Part shown: positions 1-6,217 of the stretch, piece after piece | How positions within the stretch are numbered: the first letter of the stretch is position 1 | Layout of the letters: each line of letters begins with the position of its first letter | Assembly: GCA_002423615.1 (NCBI GenBank) | Contig: DIKO01000111.1 | Span: 1-6,234 of the forward strand | DNA: 6,234 nucleotides | Source of the DNA: Desulfobacteraceae bacterium UBA5616 | Lineage (GTDB): Bacteria > Desulfobacterota > Desulfobacteria > Desulfobacterales > UBA5616 | Reading direction: 5' to 3' | Made by a program: the position numbers and the translations under genes | The notes under the pieces: model-generated | Told to the model about the DNA's origin: nothing | Database searches by the model: none | What the model saw: the letters and a program-made list of their open reading frames with translations, nothing else

Positions 1-1
1 T

Positions 2-949
2 AACAAATTGGTAATGCTCCCGATTAAATCCGCCTTTGGTTTTAAATTGGGAAGGGTCTGCCCGTATCTGGAAAGTGCGGATATGGTCGTTGGAGAAAAC
101 ACCTGCGATGGCAAGAAAAAAGCCTATGAGTCTTTTAAGGGTTTAGTCCGCAACCTCTATGTCATGGATCTGCCCCAGGTCAAATCCGATACGGGTAAAT
201 CCATGCTCAAGGCTGAATTTCATCGTTTTAAATCCGCTGTTGAACAGCTCACCGGTGTTTCCGTCACGGCCGGGTCATTGAAAACCGCCATCCGCACCGT
301 AAACGCAAAACGATCTGCGATCCATCGGCTGTCTTCACTGCGAAAGGCGGACCCAGCGCCCATTTCGGGCCTGGACGCCCTGTTGGCCAACCAGGTTTTC
401 TTTTACGACAACCCCGCCAGATTCACCAAATCGGTGAACATCATCTGCGATGAATTGGAAAAGCGGATAGACCGGAACCAGGGCGTTTTTCCCAAGAACA
501 CGCCACGCATCCTCGTATCCGGCTGCCCCCAGGCAGTGCCTAACTGGAAGTTGCCGTATATCGTGGAAACTTCCGGGGCGGTCATCGTGGGTGAGGAATC
601 CTGCGTTGGGGAGCGCGGCACCCGCAACCTCACGAATGATTCAGGCAACACCATCGAAGAAATGATGGAAGCCATCGCAGACCGGTATTTCAAGGTGGAC
701 TGCGCTATTTTCACACCCAATACCGAACGGCTTGACCATATCCGTGAGATGGTGAATACCTACAAGGCGGATGGCGTCATCCTCTATGGGTTGCAGTTCT
801 GCCAGCCCTATCTCATGGAAGCGATCCCGGTTGAAAGAGCCCTCGAAGAAGTAGGCATACCCTGCCTCCGTATTGAAACCGATTACGCCAGGGAAGATAT
901 GGGCCAGTTGAAAACCCGGGTTGAGGCCTTTATTGAACAGCTCCGGTAG
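2..949 (+). CDS. Double-cubane-cluster anaerobic reductase, YjiM-like (2-hydroxyacyl-CoA dehydratase superfamily), 5' truncated by the window
   Basis: The reading frame is already open at the left edge, so the true start lies upstream. The TTG at 8 and ATG at 14 are internal. Compared from memory with E. coli YjiM (383 residues), about 75 N-terminal residues are missing. Numbering from the codon at 8, family landmarks are LPIKSAFGF (4-12), CPYLESADMVVGE (18-30) and TCDGKKKAYE (32-41). The C-terminal domain has SGCP (171-174), EESCVGERGT (197-205), DCAIFTPN (231-238), LQFCQP (262-267) and an ETDY...GQLKTRVEAFIE ending (290-310). Cysteines 18, 33, 173, 199, 232 and 265 are candidate ligands of an [8Fe-9S] double-cubane cluster. 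Members are cytoplasmic and receive electrons from an ATP-hydrolysing activator, and such an activator is encoded 21 bases downstream. The substrate cannot be read from sequence. A YjiM recalled motif NLCPLIKS is VMLPIKS here, so one family cysteine seems to be Met. Confidence 0.9.
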   Translation, partial: NKLVMLPIKSAFGFKLGRVCPYLESADMVVGENTCDGKKKAYESFKGLVRNLYVMDLPQVKSDTGKSMLKAEFHRFKSAVEQLTGVSVTAGSLKTAIRTVNAKRSAIHRLSSLRKADPAPISGLDALLANQVFFYDNPARFTKSVNIICDELEKRIDRNQGVFPKNTPRILVSGCPQAVPNWKLPYIVETSGAVIVGEESCVGERGTRNLTNDSGNTIEEMMEAIADRYFKVDCAIFTPNTERLDHIREMVNTYKADGVILYGLQFCQPYLMEAIPVERALEEVGIPCLRIETDYAREDMGQLKTRVEAFIEQLR

Positions 950-970
950 ATGATGTGATGGATATCTGCA

Positions 971-1723
971 ATGCGCTTTGCGGGAATTGACATTGGATCG
1001 CGAACAATCAAGCTTGTGGTAGTGGACGACCAGGGCGGCATCCTTGTGAGACGCCAGGCGGAAACCGGTTTCGACCCGCTGATGGAGGCGTCAAAACTGA
1101 TACACCAGGTTGACTGCGACAGGATCATGGCCACGGGCTACGGCAGGCTTCTCTTCAAGGATGCTTATCAAGTGCCGACGGTCACGGAAATTAAAGCCCA
1201 TGCAAGAGGCGCCAAGGCTTTCTTCCGGAATCATCATGCCGTTCTGGATATTGGCGGCCAGGACAGCAAGGCCATTTCAATGGCTGAGAACGGAATGGTC
1301 AAAAAATTTGAAATGAACGATCGCTGTGCTGCCGGAACCGGAAAATTTTTGGAAATCATGGCCAAAACCCTTGGTTTTGAAATCCAAAATTTCGGGCAGG
1401 AGGCCCTATTGGCGGATGAAGAACTTGCCATTTCCAGCATGTGCACGGTATTTGCCGAATCCGAAGTCACATCGTTGATTGCCAGAGGCCAAAACCGCCG
1501 GAACATTGCTTTAGGTCTCCATACTTCCGCCATCAGTCGGATTTCCGGCATGATCAGCCGGATTTCTCCAACCGGAGACATCGTTTTTACCGGCGGGGTA
1601 GCCAAAAATCCCTGTATCATCGAGCTTCTTGCAAAAAAAACGGGCCGCCGAATCCATGTGCCACCCGATCCCCAGTTGATAGGGGCATTAGGAGCGGCCC
1701 TTCAGTTTACCGGAGACAGATGA
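971..1723 (+). CDS. Acyl-CoA dehydratase activase / ATP-dependent electron activator (YjiL/HgdC/BcrD-like)
   Basis: This 250-residue protein belongs to the BadF/BadG/BcrA/BcrD ASKHA ATPase family. Phosphate loop 1 is GIDIGS (5-10), phosphate loop 2 is DIGGQDSK (93-100), and the adenosine motif is GGVAKN (208-213). Cys119 (NDRCAAGTG) and Cys158 (SSMCTVFAESE) are the two ligands each subunit supplies to the [4Fe-4S] cluster bridging the homodimer. In this family ATP binding and hydrolysis drive an electron from that cluster to the partner dehydratase/reductase, here the gene just upstream. Length matches single-subunit activators (about 250-260). ATG 971 is the only sensible start: an in-frame TGA lies at 956-958. 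It has no strong ribosome binding site and sits 21 bases after the preceding stop, so translation is probably coupled. All key residues are present and it appears intact. Confidence 0.95.
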   Translation: MRFAGIDIGSRTIKLVVVDDQGGILVRRQAETGFDPLMEASKLIHQVDCDRIMATGYGRLLFKDAYQVPTVTEIKAHARGAKAFFRNHHAVLDIGGQDSKAISMAENGMVKKFEMNDRCAAGTGKFLEIMAKTLGFEIQNFGQEALLADEELAISSMCTVFAESEVTSLIARGQNRRNIALGLHTSAISRISGMISRISPTGDIVFTGGVAKNPCIIELLAKKTGRRIHVPPDPQLIGALGAALQFTGDR

Positions 1724-1878
1724 TTAAAATGCCGGGGCGAGCTGGGTTGTGAACAGGTCCGAACTGGATTAATTCCTTCATTGATTTTTACAATTCAGAA
1801 AATAAAGATTGGGGAAAATGCGGGCAGTGTCTGGACGATTGCAAGGTGCGCTTTGAGAATAAAAATCCTGGTCAGTGA
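1720..1878 (+). other. Possible small Cys-rich ORF with in-frame UGA (unrecognised; remnant or selenoprotein candidate)
   Basis: ATG at 1720 overlaps the activase stop in an ATGA arrangement typical of coupled genes. The frame reads ten codons (MIKMPGRAGL), meets TGA at 1750-1752, then stays open for 41 codons to TGA at 1876-1878. The second part looks protein-like: it contains NWINSFIDFYN, then DWGKCGQCLDDCK with a CxxCxxxC spacing, and ends ENKNPGQ. I do not recognise a family. Three readings are possible. It may be the decayed tail of a third operon gene, chance, or a short protein reading UGA as selenocysteine. The third is least supported: the only hairpin I see after the UGA is a weak 5-bp one (GGTCC/GGATT, 1756-1770) containing G-U pairs. 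No good ribosome binding site precedes a start inside the second part. Confidence 0.3.
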
Positions 1879-1926
1879 ACCCGATGAATCTTTGGGTTCT
1901 GATAAACGTCCATAACACTAGACACT

Positions 1927-1961
1927 GGCCTTGCCCCGGATTATGGGGTCCGGGCAAGGCC
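1927..1961. terminator. GC-rich hairpin between convergent genes (possible bidirectional terminator)
   Basis: The left arm ggccttgccccgga (1927-1940) pairs with tccgggcaaggcc (1949-1961) over 13 base pairs with one bulged C and an 8-base loop. It lies 8 bases beyond the stop of the minus-strand oxidoreductase gene and about 200 bases after the activase stop. Its position suits transcription termination for the converging units. Neither side carries a clear T-run, so intrinsic termination would be weak, and the hairpin may instead protect a 3' end or be a scattered palindromic repeat. Confidence 0.5.
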
Positions 1962-1969
1962 GACTTGAT

Positions 1970-3067
1970 TTACGGTAAATCCGCATTCTGTGTGCATTCC
2001 ATACCGTTGCCGTTATCATCGCTCATGGTCGTGAAGCACCCAAAGCAATCCACGCAGTCAACAATATCCCCCTTATTTCCAGCAAATGACTTTTTGACCA
2101 GATCCGGATCGGCAATAAGAGCCCTCCCAATGGCCACCAGATCGGCTGAACCCTCGGAAAGAATCTCTTCCGCTCTATCTAAATTTTTAATCCCACCCAC
2201 ACATATTACCGGTACCTTCACTTCTTTTTTAATTGCGGCCGCCATCTTTACAAATGTGCCGGAAAACATTTCCGTAACGCCCTTTTCGTTCATCCTCGCT
2301 GAAACATGGATAAAATCCATCCCTTTATCTGCGAACCATTTACAAAATATCTTTGAATCGGAGAGGGAATAGCCACCCGGTAAAAATTCATCGGCACCTA
2401 ATCTGACACCTACGACCGCGTCTTCACCAACCGATTGCCGGATTTTTTCCATGATATTAAGCGCGAAACGTGCCCTGTTCTCAAGCGAACCGCCATATGC
2501 GTCGGAGCGGTTATTGGTGAGCGGGGACAGGAATTGATCGATCAAATAACCATGGGCTGCATGAATTTCTATAAAATCCGCGCCTGCCGATAAAGCACGC
2601 TGTGCGGCTTCTGCAAATGCCGTCTCAAGATTTTTGATTTCTTCCAGGGTCAATTCATGCGCTTTAGCGCTTTTATCCGGATATTCAAGGGGAGACGGGG
2701 CAACCAGGGGAAGGCCTCCGGTCCTTTTGGAATTGGTTAAAATGCCGCAGTGGTACAACTGAATGCCGACAACATTGTTTTCCGTCCTTGTTTCCTTAAA
2801 CAACCGCTTTAGGCCCGGTATAAAGTCATCACTATAAATGGCGGTGTTGCCCATCCACCCCCCGCCTTCAGGTGCCACGGCAGTTGCGCCGACGATTATC
2901 ATGCCGGCCCCGCCTTTTGAAATCGATTTATAAAATGCTATCTGCCGCTCACTGATGGTGCCATCAGGATTTGAATAGCCGGTAACAAACGGCGGGAAAA
3001 CAATACGGTTGGGAATAACAAGATTTTTGATGGTCAGAGGCTTTCGGACGAAATTATAACGATCCAT
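1970..3067 (-). CDS. Old Yellow Enzyme-family NAD(P)H:flavin oxidoreductase, single-domain, with C-terminal four-Cys motif
   Basis: This 365-residue protein is a FMN-dependent ene-reductase of the OYE TIM-barrel family, expected in the cytoplasm. Landmarks are the N-terminal PLTIKNLVIPNRIVFPP strand and the active-site strand IEIHAAHGYLIDQFLSP (167-182) with His169, His172 and Tyr174. These are followed by TNNRSDAYGGSLENRARF (184-201), the phosphate-binding VGGI (290-293) and IGRALIADPDL (313-323). Near the end Cys338, Cys341, Cys344 and Cys358 form CxxCxxCx13C. This resembles the [4Fe-4S] motif of 2,4-dienoyl-CoA reductase FadH and BaiCD/BaiH-type enzymes. Those enzymes carry a further FAD/NAD(P)H domain and run to about 650-670 residues, whereas this one stops 7 residues after the last Cys. 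I see no homologous continuation beyond the stop, so it may be a stand-alone form using an external electron donor. ATG 3067 is supported by AAGGAG. It is divergent from the VOC gene. The substrate is unknown; an enoate or enoyl-CoA is a guess. Confidence 0.92.
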   Translation of the reverse strand: MDRYNFVRKPLTIKNLVIPNRIVFPPFVTGYSNPDGTISERQIAFYKSISKGGAGMIIVGATAVAPEGGGWMGNTAIYSDDFIPGLKRLFKETRTENNVVGIQLYHCGILTNSKRTGGLPLVAPSPLEYPDKSAKAHELTLEEIKNLETAFAEAAQRALSAGADFIEIHAAHGYLIDQFLSPLTNNRSDAYGGSLENRARFALNIMEKIRQSVGEDAVVGVRLGADEFLPGGYSLSDSKIFCKWFADKGMDFIHVSARMNEKGVTEMFSGTFVKMAAAIKKEVKVPVICVGGIKNLDRAEEILSEGSADLVAIGRALIADPDLVKKSFAGNKGDIVDCVDCFGCFTTMSDDNGNGMECTQNADLP

Positions 3068-3073
3068 GGACAG

Positions 3074-3079
3074 CTCCTT
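3074..3079 (-). promoter_or_regulatory. Ribosome binding site of the OYE-family gene
   Basis: On the minus strand AAGGAG lies 6 bases before the ATG at 3067-3065, preceded by a run of A residues. This fixes the start of the oxidoreductase. Confidence 0.8.
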
Positions 3080-3098
3080 TTTTTTGAAGAATTAAAAT

Positions 3099-3335
3099 GT
3101 GGGTGAAAAGACGACCAAGGCAGTGCAGTCATACATAGCCAAAAAGATCGAAGAAGTCCAGAACCGGAACTGGAAACAGTGGGTTATGGAATTTCATGAA
3201 CGAGAAAAAATAACAGAATATATTGCCAATACCGCTTATTTTTGCCATAAGGGGATATCTTTCACCAACAGCCTTCAAGCATTTGGAAGCAAACTCCCCT
3301 CACTAAAAGGCAGAAAGTTCTATGTGGAGTCAGCC
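3099..3335 (+). other. Divergent gap, open in frame with the VOC gene; possible 79-residue N-terminal extension
   Basis: The stretch must hold the promoters of the oxidoreductase (minus strand) and of the VOC gene, but no convincing -35/-10 pair is visible. From GTG 3099 (a TAA at 3093-3095 precedes it) the frame of the VOC gene is open for 79 codons. Its content is plausible for protein: basic and glutamate-rich at first (AKKIEEVQNRNWKQW), then FTNSLQAFGSKLPSLKG. I recognise no domain. GTG 3099 has no ribosome binding site, while the internal ATG 3336 has one. The stretch is either an N-terminal extension, a remnant of another gene joined in frame, or non-coding leader. Confidence 0.35.
3326..3329 (+). 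promoter_or_regulatory. Ribosome binding site deciding the VOC start
   Basis: GGAG ends 6 bases before ATG 3336, and the protein starting there begins exactly where the VOC fold normally begins. This favours 3336 over the far-upstream GTG 3099. Confidence 0.6.
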
Positions 3336-3734
3336 ATGACCATAAAAGCAATCGACCACATTGCCCTTCCCCTGGAACATGTCGATGAGATGCTGTGTTT
3401 TTATCAAGCGCTGGGGTTTGAAATTTCACGTCAATTCGCCCCGGATTTCTATTCGGCCGCCTTCGGAAACCATAAAATCAATTTCCATGCGCCTCATATC
3501 TGGAAACGGGAAAAAGTTCTTCGAGGAACAACGGCATTACCCGGCTGCGGTGACATCTGCTTCGTGTGGGAGGGAACGGAAGAGGCCTTGATCTCATTGT
3601 TAAAAGAAATCGGTTCGGAAATTATTGACGGACCGGTAAAGCGTCTTGGAGGCGGCAAGTCCGGCCGGGCTGTCGGCATAAGCCGATATGTGCGGGACCC
3701 TGATTCCAACCTTTTGGAATTCATCGTTTATTGA
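3336..3734 (+). CDS. VOC-family protein (glyoxalase/bleomycin resistance superfamily, GLOD5-like)
   Basis: This 132-residue protein fits one complete VOC module of two beta-alpha-beta-beta-beta repeats. Repeat 1 opens with IKAIDHIALPLEHVDEMLCFY (3-23) and ends in FGNHKINFHAP (43-53). Repeat 2 opens at GCGDICFVWEG (70-80) and closes with RYVRDPDSNLLEFIVY (117-132). His8 and Glu128 are at the usual first and last metal-ligand positions, and His51 sits in the family's K-I-N-x-H strand. GPVKR and the YxRDPDxNLLEF ending match the GLOD5/virulence-protein type of VOC protein. Family members act on small molecules as lyases, isomerases, dioxygenases or binding proteins, so no reaction can be assigned. 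It is divergent from the OYE gene and followed by its own terminator, so it is probably monocistronic. The frame is open further upstream to GTG 3099; the shorter form is chosen on domain boundary and ribosome binding site. Confidence 0.85.
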   Translation: MTIKAIDHIALPLEHVDEMLCFYQALGFEISRQFAPDFYSAAFGNHKINFHAPHIWKREKVLRGTTALPGCGDICFVWEGTEEALISLLKEIGSEIIDGPVKRLGGGKSGRAVGISRYVRDPDSNLLEFIVY

Positions 3735-3763
3735 AAATGGATCAAGGCGTAATGATTCAATAT

Positions 3764-3795
3764 AATGCCGTCGGAAGGTTGGACGGCATTTTTTT
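3764..3795 (+). terminator. Rho-independent terminator after the VOC gene
   Basis: AATGCCGTC (3764-3772) pairs perfectly with GACGGCATT (3782-3790) around a 9-base loop. A run of seven T (3789-3795) closes the structure. It lies 29 bases past the VOC stop and separates that unit from the TetR promoter downstream. Confidence 0.9.
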
Positions 3796-3945
3796 ACGAC
3801 AGATCCCTTCCGGATACGGGTTCCGGTATTCGATTGAACGGCATTCCAAGTATCTGAACCAGTGTAAATAATAGATTTTTATGGGACGGTGCTGCCGGAG
3901 ATGGGGTAATGTTTTAAAGTACCGCGCTATCACGAATTTTTTTCC

Positions 3946-3974
3946 TTGACATGGCGTCGGCGATATGACACAAT
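3946..3974 (+). promoter_or_regulatory. Sigma70-type promoter of the TetR/glycyl radical enzyme unit
   Basis: A perfect -35 hexamer TTGACA (3946-3951) is followed after 17 bases by CACAAT (3969-3974), a 4 of 6 match to TATAAT. Transcription would start near 3981. This makes the ATG at 3965, which lies inside the promoter, unusable as the TetR start. The bases from 3796 to 3945 hold nothing else I can identify. Confidence 0.65.
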
Positions 3975-3977
3975 ATC
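3962..3977. promoter_or_regulatory. Candidate TetR operator: GATAT-N6-ATATC palindrome over the -10 box
   Basis: GATAT (3962-3966) and ATATC (3973-3977) form an inverted repeat with a 6-base centre, covering the presumed -10 hexamer. TetR regulators commonly bind such palindromes at their own promoter, so repression by occlusion is a reasonable inference. The arms are short and AT-rich, so chance is possible. GACATG (3948-3953) and CATGTC (3991-3996) form a second, wider inverted pair flanking it. Confidence 0.35.
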
Positions 3978-4027
3978 ATTATTATGACTTCATGTCGTTA
4001 ACCAAACCCTTGCCGGATCGTTTTGCC

Positions 4028-4723
4028 ATGAACAACCGCAGAAGAATCAACCAGGAAAGGGTGGCCCGGACGGACCGCATTCTGGACAGCGCCGAAACCC
4101 TTTTTGTCGAAAAGGGTTTCCTGAGCACATCCATTCAGGACATTGCCGAAAAAGCCGATTTTTCAAGGACCTCCATTTACCAGCATTTCAAGAACAAGGA
4201 AGAGGTCTATGCCCGTATACTCGAGAGATATACGGATGGTCTCATCGAACGGGTGACCCTGGCAATGGAATCGAAAACCACGGTCAGGGATAAAATCGCC
4301 GCGTTCGTGGGAGAAATGCGAAGTGTCGCCAAAGACACGCCCAATTTCTTCGAACTTTATTTCATCGAACGCCATCAGCTGGAACCCAGACTCCCCTCAG
4401 ACATGAAAATCCGGCTGAACAAAAAACGAAAGAAGCTGGAGAACGTGTTCCGCGATGTTTATCAAGAAGGGGTCCGCAAAGGAGAAGTCCGCGATATCCG
4501 GGCAAAGGACGCATCCAACCTGTTTTTCGCCCAGATTATGGGCATGATGCTTCTGCACGCGTATTACGATGAAGAGTTTGACGTCTCCCTTGACGGCCAT
4601 CTGGATTTATCCCTGCAGCTTTTCCTGGAATTTGTCGAAAAAACCGCCGATCATCAAAAAGTGAAAAAATTATCTTTCACCCCAAACCCACAGGAGGGAA
4701 ACCATGATGATGCAAACCGCTGA
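4028..4723 (+). CDS. TetR/AcrR-family transcriptional regulator
   Basis: This is a 231-residue one-component regulator. The N-terminal TetR DNA-binding domain is clear: RILDSAETLFVEKGFLSTS (17-35), then the helix-turn-helix SIQDIAEKADFSRTSIYQHFKNKEEVYARIL (35-65). The rest is a helical ligand-binding and dimerisation domain with no recognisable subfamily signature; it ends in a basic, poorly conserved tail. The frame is open back to ATG 3965, but that codon lies within the promoter. ATG 4028 gives the usual TetR N-terminus, with only a weak GGA at 4015-4017. ATG 3992 and GTG 4061 remain possible. The last 20 bases overlap the start of the glycyl radical enzyme gene, whose ribosome binding site lies inside this gene. 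The two are therefore likely co-transcribed, and the regulator probably controls that enzyme and itself in response to a substrate-like ligand. Confidence 0.92.
   Translation: MNNRRRINQERVARTDRILDSAETLFVEKGFLSTSIQDIAEKADFSRTSIYQHFKNKEEVYARILERYTDGLIERVTLAMESKTTVRDKIAAFVGEMRSVAKDTPNFFELYFIERHQLEPRLPSDMKIRLNKKRKKLENVFRDVYQEGVRKGEVRDIRAKDASNLFFAQIMGMMLLHAYYDEEFDVSLDGHLDLSLQLFLEFVEKTADHQKVKKLSFTPNPQEGNHDDANR
4692..4697 (+). promoter_or_regulatory. Strong ribosome binding site of the glycyl radical enzyme gene
   Basis: AGGAGG, a perfect Shine-Dalgarno core, lies 6 bases before ATG 4704 and inside the 3' end of the TetR gene. It is the strongest such site in the window, suggesting the enzyme is, or was, made at a higher level than its regulator. 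Confidence 0.85.
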
Positions 4724-6217
4724 GGCTGTCTTGTCGCCCCAGGAAGAAAGAATCGAAAAAGGCCAGGCCATCGGCTTGATCAGCAAAGAAGCCCAACAGA
4801 AGCGCCGGCGGATTCACGCCATGCTGGCCGGGTTCAGGGACAGGCCGATCCGCCTGAACCTCGAACGGGCGCTTTTGCTGACCGAATCCTTCAAACTCAC
4901 GGAAGGTCAGCCCATGGTATTGCGGTGGGGAAAAGCCATGGCCCACATCCTGGAAAACATCTCGATCCATATCGACGAAAACGAGCTCATTGCCGGCAGC
5001 GCCGGCGCTCCGGGGCGATCGCCATTTTTTTTCCGGAATTGGAAGAACATTTCTTTTCTTCGGACGTCCGGCCCAGTGCCCCGGGCGATACGCTCCAGAT
5101 CACCCGGGAAGACATCGACATCATCAACACGATCCTGCGGCCTTACTGGGAGGGGAGGCAATACAACAGCGCATATATGAATGCCCTGCCCGATGATACG
5201 CGGAGGATGATCGACAAACTCGTGGTGGTCACCCCGACCGCAACCGCCAGATCCTGTCTGGCATGGAATCATGACTACGAAAAGGTTTTGAAAAGGGGTA
5301 TCAGCGATATCCGGCGCGAAGCGGTGAATAAACTCGATACGCTCGACCCCTTCAATCCCGAGGACAAGGTGGAAAAAGCGGCGTTTTTAAAAGCCGTTAT
5401 CCTCGTATGCGACGCCATTGTCAGGTATGCCGGCCGGTATGCGGGCCTGGCTGAACAACTGGCGGAGGAAGAACAAAGCGCGAAACGAAAAGCCGAGCTG
5501 CTGGAGATTGCCCGGATATGCAGGAAAGTGCCGGAGCACCCCGCGGACACCTTCCACGAAGCCATTCAGTCCCAATGGATCATCCAGACCGTCTCCCGGC
5601 TGGAGCAGCGAATCGGCGGCACCGTCGGAAACGGCAGGATCGATCAGTATTTCTTCCCCTACTTTGAAAAGGACTTGAAGGAAAAGCGGCTGACGGAGGA
5701 TGAGGCGCTGGAACTGCTGGAAAGCCTGTGGATCGGCATGGCCAAAAACGTCGAGATTTACACCGCACCCGGACAATTTTCCTATACCGACGGATATGCC
5801 CACTGGGAAGCCACCACCATCGGAGGCGTCACCAGGGACGGCAAGGATGCGACAAACGCGTTGTCCTATCTGATGCTCAAATCCAAACGTGAGTTTCCGC
5901 TCAATTATCCGGATCTGGCGGCCAGGATTCACGCCCAGACGCCGGAACCATTCCTGCACGCTGTTGCGGAAACAATTAAGGAGGGAACCGGTTTTCCCAA
6001 ACTTTTCTTCGATGAGGAAATCATCCCGCTATTTCTTGCCAAAGGTGCGGAAGTTGAAGAGGCCAACGACTATTGCATCTGCGGATGCACGGAAGCCAAG
6101 ATGATCAACAGGGATGCGGTCACCACCGGATGTGCCTGGACCAATCTCGGCGCAGTGGTCGAAATGACGTTGAACGACGGCAGACTCAAAATATTCGGCG
6201 ATGAACAAATCGGGTAA
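4704..6217 (+). pseudogene. Glycyl radical enzyme (pyruvate formate-lyase family), frameshifted and lacking the glycyl radical domain
   Basis: Residues 1-105 (ATG 4704 to 5018) end ENELIAGSAGAPGR. The family continuation AIFFPELEEHFF resumes one frame over at 5021, so one base is missing. Left unrepaired, translation stops at 5178-5180 (158 residues). Repaired, the protein runs 504 residues to TAA 6215-6217. It contains the PFL-family N-terminal half (PYWEGR; WNHDYEKVLKRG; HPADTFHEAIQSQWIIQTVSR; RIDQYFFPYFEKDL). It also has the active-site loop DYCICGCTEAKM with Cys462 as thiyl-radical cysteine and Glu464 (C-x-E, as in GRE dehydratases, choline lyase and 4-hydroxyphenylacetate decarboxylase). 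Full GREs are about 780-900 residues with a glycine radical loop near the C-terminus; that part is absent. Cytoplasmic and oxygen-sensitive if active; needs a radical-SAM activase not seen here. The substrate is unassignable; an eliminase or decarboxylase type is possible. It could be genuine decay, sequencing error, or an enzyme split in pieces. Confidence 0.85.
5016..5032 (+). other. Frameshift site in the glycyl radical enzyme gene
   Basis: Upstream coding uses the ATG 4704 frame and downstream coding uses the frame shifted by minus one base. Restoring one base in cga-t_c-gcc (5016-5023) gives GR-(Y/x)-AIFFPEL, the arrangement I expect for the family. Adding one T to the T8 run at 5025-5032 gives GRSPFFFPEL, also in frame but a poorer fit. 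The site includes the palindrome CGATCG (5016-5021). Confidence 0.8.

Noticed and set aside
1745..1790. Convincing SECIS element after the UGA at 1750
   Set aside because: Only a 5-bp stem with two G-U pairs can be drawn, and no typical apical loop is present; kept as a question and not as a feature.
1875..2372. 165-codon plus-strand open frame starting GTG 1875
   Set aside because: It lies mostly antisense to the conserved OYE C-terminal half, has no ribosome binding site, and its translation has no recognisable motif.
3796..3945. Small gene or riboswitch in the gap before the TetR promoter
   Set aside because: No start with a ribosome binding site, no extended conserved-looking structure; only short repeats of TTCCGG (around 3807-3826).
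3965..4027. TetR gene starting at ATG 3965
   Set aside because: The codon lies in the spacer of the TTGACA/CACAAT promoter, upstream of the expected transcription start, and the extra 21 residues are not TetR-like.
4925..5017. ATG 4925 as the start of a separate 430-residue glycyl radical protein
   Set aside because: The first 31 codons (SHGPHPGKHLDPYRRKR and on) are out-of-frame reading of the conserved N-terminal segment. The homologous protein sequence joins only at about 5018.
5016..5032. Programmed ribosomal frameshifting to express the full glycyl radical protein
   Set aside because: The T8 tract could slip, but the better junction is upstream of it, no stimulatory hairpin is evident, and no family precedent is known to me.
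5387..5959. 190-codon minus-strand open frame
   Set aside because: Antisense to the highly conserved middle of the glycyl radical enzyme; composition is that of a shadow frame.
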